The notes beneath the pieces were generated by a model that was given only the letters and a program-made list of their open reading frames with translations, ran no database searches and was not told the DNA's origin. The translations under genes and the position numbers were made by a program. Of a DNA stretch of 64,000 nucleotides, positions 60,768 to 64,000 are shown in pieces. Position 1 is the first letter of the stretch, and the number at the start of each line of letters is the position of its first letter. The DNA comes from Miscanthus floridulus (taxonomy: Eukaryota; Streptophyta; Magnoliopsida; Poales; Poaceae), in NCBI RefSeq assembly GCF_019320115.1, contig NC_089591.1, positions 55,738,078 through 55,802,077 of the forward strand, given 5' to 3'.

Positions 60768-62950
60768 ATGGCTAGTCATGGCGTCAGCTGGGTCCCGAGC
60801 GCGCATGTATGCTTTGGGAACCTAGACTTCATTGTCACGACGGAGGGAGAGTTGGCCCAGGCTCCCGTCACCGTCCAACCTCTCCACTATGCCAGCCTCG
60901 ACATGATTGCTGAGGCACTTGAGGAGCTACAGCTACACGCACCGGAGGCCCATGCCCCCGAGAGCGACCAGCTCCTCGACTTTGATTATGGGAGGCTAGA
61001 GTGCCAGCTCGGTGCCTTCCTAGGACCCCGACCACCCTGGGAGGACCTACGCCACCTCACCTTCTCATTCATCAATGTCATGACGATGCTCCCATCCGGT
61101 CTGCACAATGCCACTCTCCTCGGAACACCTCATCTAGTGTGCCCCAATGATGCTCCCATCCGGTTCGGCAACGTCACAGAGACCGTTGGCCACCTTATGG
61201 TGCAACACACTCCCCCATCCCCTATGAATGATGAGTTCATGGGGATGACCGAATATGTTGCAGAATCTTTCCACAACCTCCTCGCAAGAGAATCAGAGTC
61301 ATCCTCTAGCTCTAACTCCAGTAGTGGGAGCCATCACCCCTCTCACAAATGTTTCATGGCAGGTACCCTCGAGGGACTTGTCAAAAGCATCCATGAGGGA
61401 GAGGCTACCCCAACAAATGACTTCGATGATGAGGTCTGGAGGATGCAGGGGCCCCACCTCGCCTACAGGTGGAGCAGCTGAAGGCCTAACACCAAGAGTT
61501 CGAGGAAGCATGACTCCAGCTCGAGCAGGACTACATGGAGCTCGAGCGAGAGATTGAGGGCCATGAAGACGGTGGGCGTGCACGCCCCGTGGCCCATGAC
61601 ATGAACTGAAGGATCATCGAGGATGATGAAGCCCTCCCACACTTCACCCAGGCGAGCCAAAACATCGACGTCGTAGTGGCCTTACTCAGGGGGCTTTTGG
61701 GGCCCATGACGCCCAAGGATCATCGAGCCTATCATGAGATTCACACACTACTCAAGCGTGCGGCAGCACAATAGGCCAAGAGCTCATTGTCACGACGACA
61801 CGAGCTCGACACTAGCCAGCGCATGCCCTCAGAGCGACCCAACATGGATGTGTCAGTCCACTAGGCATAGCAAGGCGGTAGGCCATGCACCGCAGTCCTG
61901 GTGCATGAGCGTCTTGGCCGCAAACACCCACGATGCTTGTAGGCACGCCTACGGTGATGCGAGGGAGGGGGCTAGCCATGGCTACCACCCTCATCATGGT
62001 GGATGCTACGACAGCAGCGAGGACCGAAGCCTGAGCCCCAACTTGCCAGGACCTTAGGCCTTTGGCCAAGACATCCTCAACACCGCTTTCCCAGCACGGT
62101 ACCAACCACCGACCAACATCCCAAAATACTCTGGGGAAACAAACCCCGAACTGTAGCTCGAGGATTATCGACTTGCTTGCCAAGCTGGTGGAGCAAATAA
62201 TGACAATTTTATTATCCGCAACCTTCCATTGTTCCTGGCTGATTCAGCGTGAACATGGTTAGAACACCTTCCTCCCAATAGAATCCAAAGTTGGGTGGAC
62301 CTAAAAGAGATCTTCATGGGAATCTTCTAGGGCACATACACATGTCCTGGGAACCCATGGGATCTCAAAAACTACCGATAGAAGGCCAGGGAAACCCTTC
62401 ATGGGTACATCTAGCGCTTCTCCCGGTAGTGTAATGAGCTGCCCAACGTCGCCGACGCCAATGTCATAGGAGCTTTCCTATCTAGGATCACCTATGAGTC
62501 CCTGGTCCATAAGCTAGGATGTAAGGACCTGTGAACCACCAAAGAGCTCCTCGACATCGCCACCAGCCACACCTTAGGTGAGGAGGAAGTCAGAGCGATC
62601 TTCGACCACCTCAAGGGCAAGGCAAAATGGGACGAGGACGTCGGCGAAGGCGGCTCCAACCATCCCAACAAGAAGAACAAGCAGCGGCACGAGGGGTCGC
62701 TCATGGCCTCCGTCGACCGCAAAGGGGGTCAGAAGCTCACCGAGGGTACCCCGGACCACTTTGAGAAGTTGCTCGAAGGGCCATGCCCAAACCATGCCTT
62801 CCCCATCAAGCATCTATATAAGGATTGTGGCATCATGAAGTGGTTCTTATCCAGAGGCTCCAACAAGGGGGAGCATAAGAAGGACCCCAAGCCAGCCATG
62901 GACGGCACTGAGGGGAAGGATGACATATTTCTAACACTGGATGGTTGCCT
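60768..62950 (+). pseudogene. Gypsy E gag
   Basis: Opens at 60768 (MASHGVSWVPSAHVCFGNLD) and is free of stops to 61481. After that, gag blocks appear with repeated TAG or TGA stops: GLLGPMTPKDHRAYHEIHTL (about 61690), FPARYQPPTNIPKYSGETNP (about 62087), WVDLKEIFMGIF (62295) and TYESLVHKLGCKDL (62490). Several stops (for example in PEL*LEDY near 62154, FSR*CNELP near 62427) sit where the family has Gln. It is non-functional. Confidence 0.78.
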
Positions 62951-63737
62951 CATGATCTTCGAAGGGTCGGTGGCCTACGACTCCAAGCACTGCCAGAAGC
63001 TTGTGCGTCGTGAGGTCTATACGGCCGAGCCAGCCATGCCTTTTTTTCTCCGATGGTCGGAGTCTGCCATAACCTTTGATGAGACCAACCACCCAGAAAG
63101 CATCTCACAGCCAGGATGATATCCGCTCATGGTTGACCCGATCATCGACATGAAGTGGCTCACCAAGGTACTGATGGATGGAGGCAGCGGCCTCAACATC
63201 ATATACGCTAAAGCGCTCGATGCCATGGGCATCGACCGAGCACGCGTCTGGCTGACCGGGGCGCCTTTCCATGGCATCATGTCTGAAAAGCAGGTTGTGC
63301 CACTCGGGTAGATTGATTTGCCCATCACCTTCGAGGATCCATCCAATTATAGGACAACGACCCTTACCTTCGAGGTGGTCAGGTTCCATGGAACCTACCA
63401 CGCCATCCTAGGACGTCCATGCTATGCGAAGTTCATGGCCATCCCAAACTACACCTATCTAAATCTAAAGATGCTAGGTCCATGCAGGGTCATCACCATC
63501 GGCACCTACTTCCAGCGTGCCTACGAGTGCGAGGTCGAGTGCTACAAACATGCCACAACAATCGTCACCTCCAAAGAGCTTGCAGCCATCAGGAAGGATG
63601 TCATCGAAGAAGCACCCAACCCCAAGCGGTGGGCTAGGTCTTTTGAGCCTATGGAGGGCGCCAAGGAGGTCCTCAAAGACCCCAGTGGCTCCAAGGGCAA
63701 AGTGATGCGCATTGGCACCATGCTTTCCTCTGAATAG
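62703..63737 (+). pseudogene. Gypsy E gag C-terminus and protease
   Basis: Reads HLYKDCGIMKWFLSRGSNKG (about 62811), then the aspartic protease with VLMDGGSGLNIIYAKALDAM (about 63170; D-G-G-S active site) and LGRPCYAKFMAIPNYTYLNL (about 63407). Two stops (63117, 63309) and one at 63735 interrupt it. Confidence 0.8.
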
Positions 63738-64000
63738 GAAAGCGTGCTCGTCGACTTCCTCCACGCCAACAGAGACATCTTTACGTGGAAACCCTCAGAC
63801 ATGCCAGGCATTCTAAGAGAAGTCACCGAGCACGCCTTGAAGATTAGGCCAGGCTCCAAGCCAGTGAAGCAGTGCCTACATCACTTCGATGAGGAGAAGC
63901 GTAGGGCCATTGGTGATGAAATCGCAAAGCTTTTGGCGGTCGGGTTTATCAACGAAGTATACCACCTCAAGTGGTTGGCCAATCCCGTTCTTGTACAAAA
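63738..64000 (+). pseudogene. Gypsy E reverse transcriptase, start only
   Basis: In the frame after the TAG at 63735: DMPGI, EVTEHALKIRPGSKPVKQCL, then EEKRRAIGDEIAKLLAVGFI and WLANPVLVQ, the N-terminal RT blocks of a Gypsy polyprotein. It is cut by the window end. Confidence 0.85.

Larger units (their letters stand above)
60581..64000 (+). mobile_element. Ty3/Gypsy element E (Tat-like), 5' part
   Basis: 60581-60710 looks like the end of a Gypsy 5' LTR (…CGAAACACCGATA), followed by AGTTGGCGTGCTAGGTAGGG as primer-site region. Gag, protease and the beginning of RT follow. No 3' end is in the window. The RT beginning (GSKPVKQ...AKLLAVGFINEV...WLANPVLV) points to the Tat lineage of Gypsy (RIRE2/Grande type); lineage is from memory of the motif. 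Confidence 0.82.

Overview
This is a 64 kb piece of a plant nuclear genome. The intron-rich host genes, the MITEs and the nested Copia and Gypsy LTR retrotransposons point to a grass. The TGAAAG...CTTTCA Sirevirus-type LTRs, rich in CCGGACGC/GCGTCCGG motifs, look like those of Andropogoneae (sorghum, sugarcane, Miscanthus); that placement is inference.

Layout. 1-10.15 kb: a decayed LINE (zinc-finger and RNase H end) split by a Copia element, which is itself split by a 1.9 kb solo LTR with a perfect TSD. 10.15-17.3 kb: non-coding sequence with Stowaway-, hAT- and Tourist-like MITEs, and a BAHD acyltransferase pseudogene. 17.3-32.3 kb: the gene-rich island, all on the + strand. It holds a PP2C phosphatase with a 2 kb leader intron and an alanine-rich repeat tail, ribosomal protein L23a (uL23, with one extra C that breaks the frame), a two-exon inhibitor-I29 domain protein, and a chimera of two ELP3 exons followed by the 3' two thirds of eIFiso4G. 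33.7-46.4 kb: an unrecognised minus-strand gene cut in two by a complete 12 kb Sirevirus-type Copia element (TSD GTTTC). 46.6-52.5 kb: a complete 5.9 kb Copia element on the minus strand. 52.5-53.5 kb: an inverted partial duplicate of the PP2C leader, which appears to head the same unrecognised gene. 53.5-55.7 kb: MITE-disrupted, coding-like fragments. 55.7-59.4 kb: the 3' LTR and env-like region of another Sirevirus-type element (minus strand), running into a 100 N assembly gap. 59.5-60.6 kb: the end of an LTR related to the solo LTR. 60.6-64 kb: a Ty3/Gypsy element (gag, protease, start of RT), which runs off the window.

The host genes are unrelated housekeeping or signalling genes (phosphatase, ribosome, translation initiation) and do not form a pathway. 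The most unusual points are the in-phase ELP3/eIFiso4G chimera, the re-used PP2C leader in front of a different gene, the palindromic CCGGACGC arrays in the LTRs, and the near-uniform CAG-to-TAG pattern of stops in the retroelements. I found no tRNA, rRNA or CRISPR array. Exon boundaries are my own reading of GT-AG sites and family conservation.
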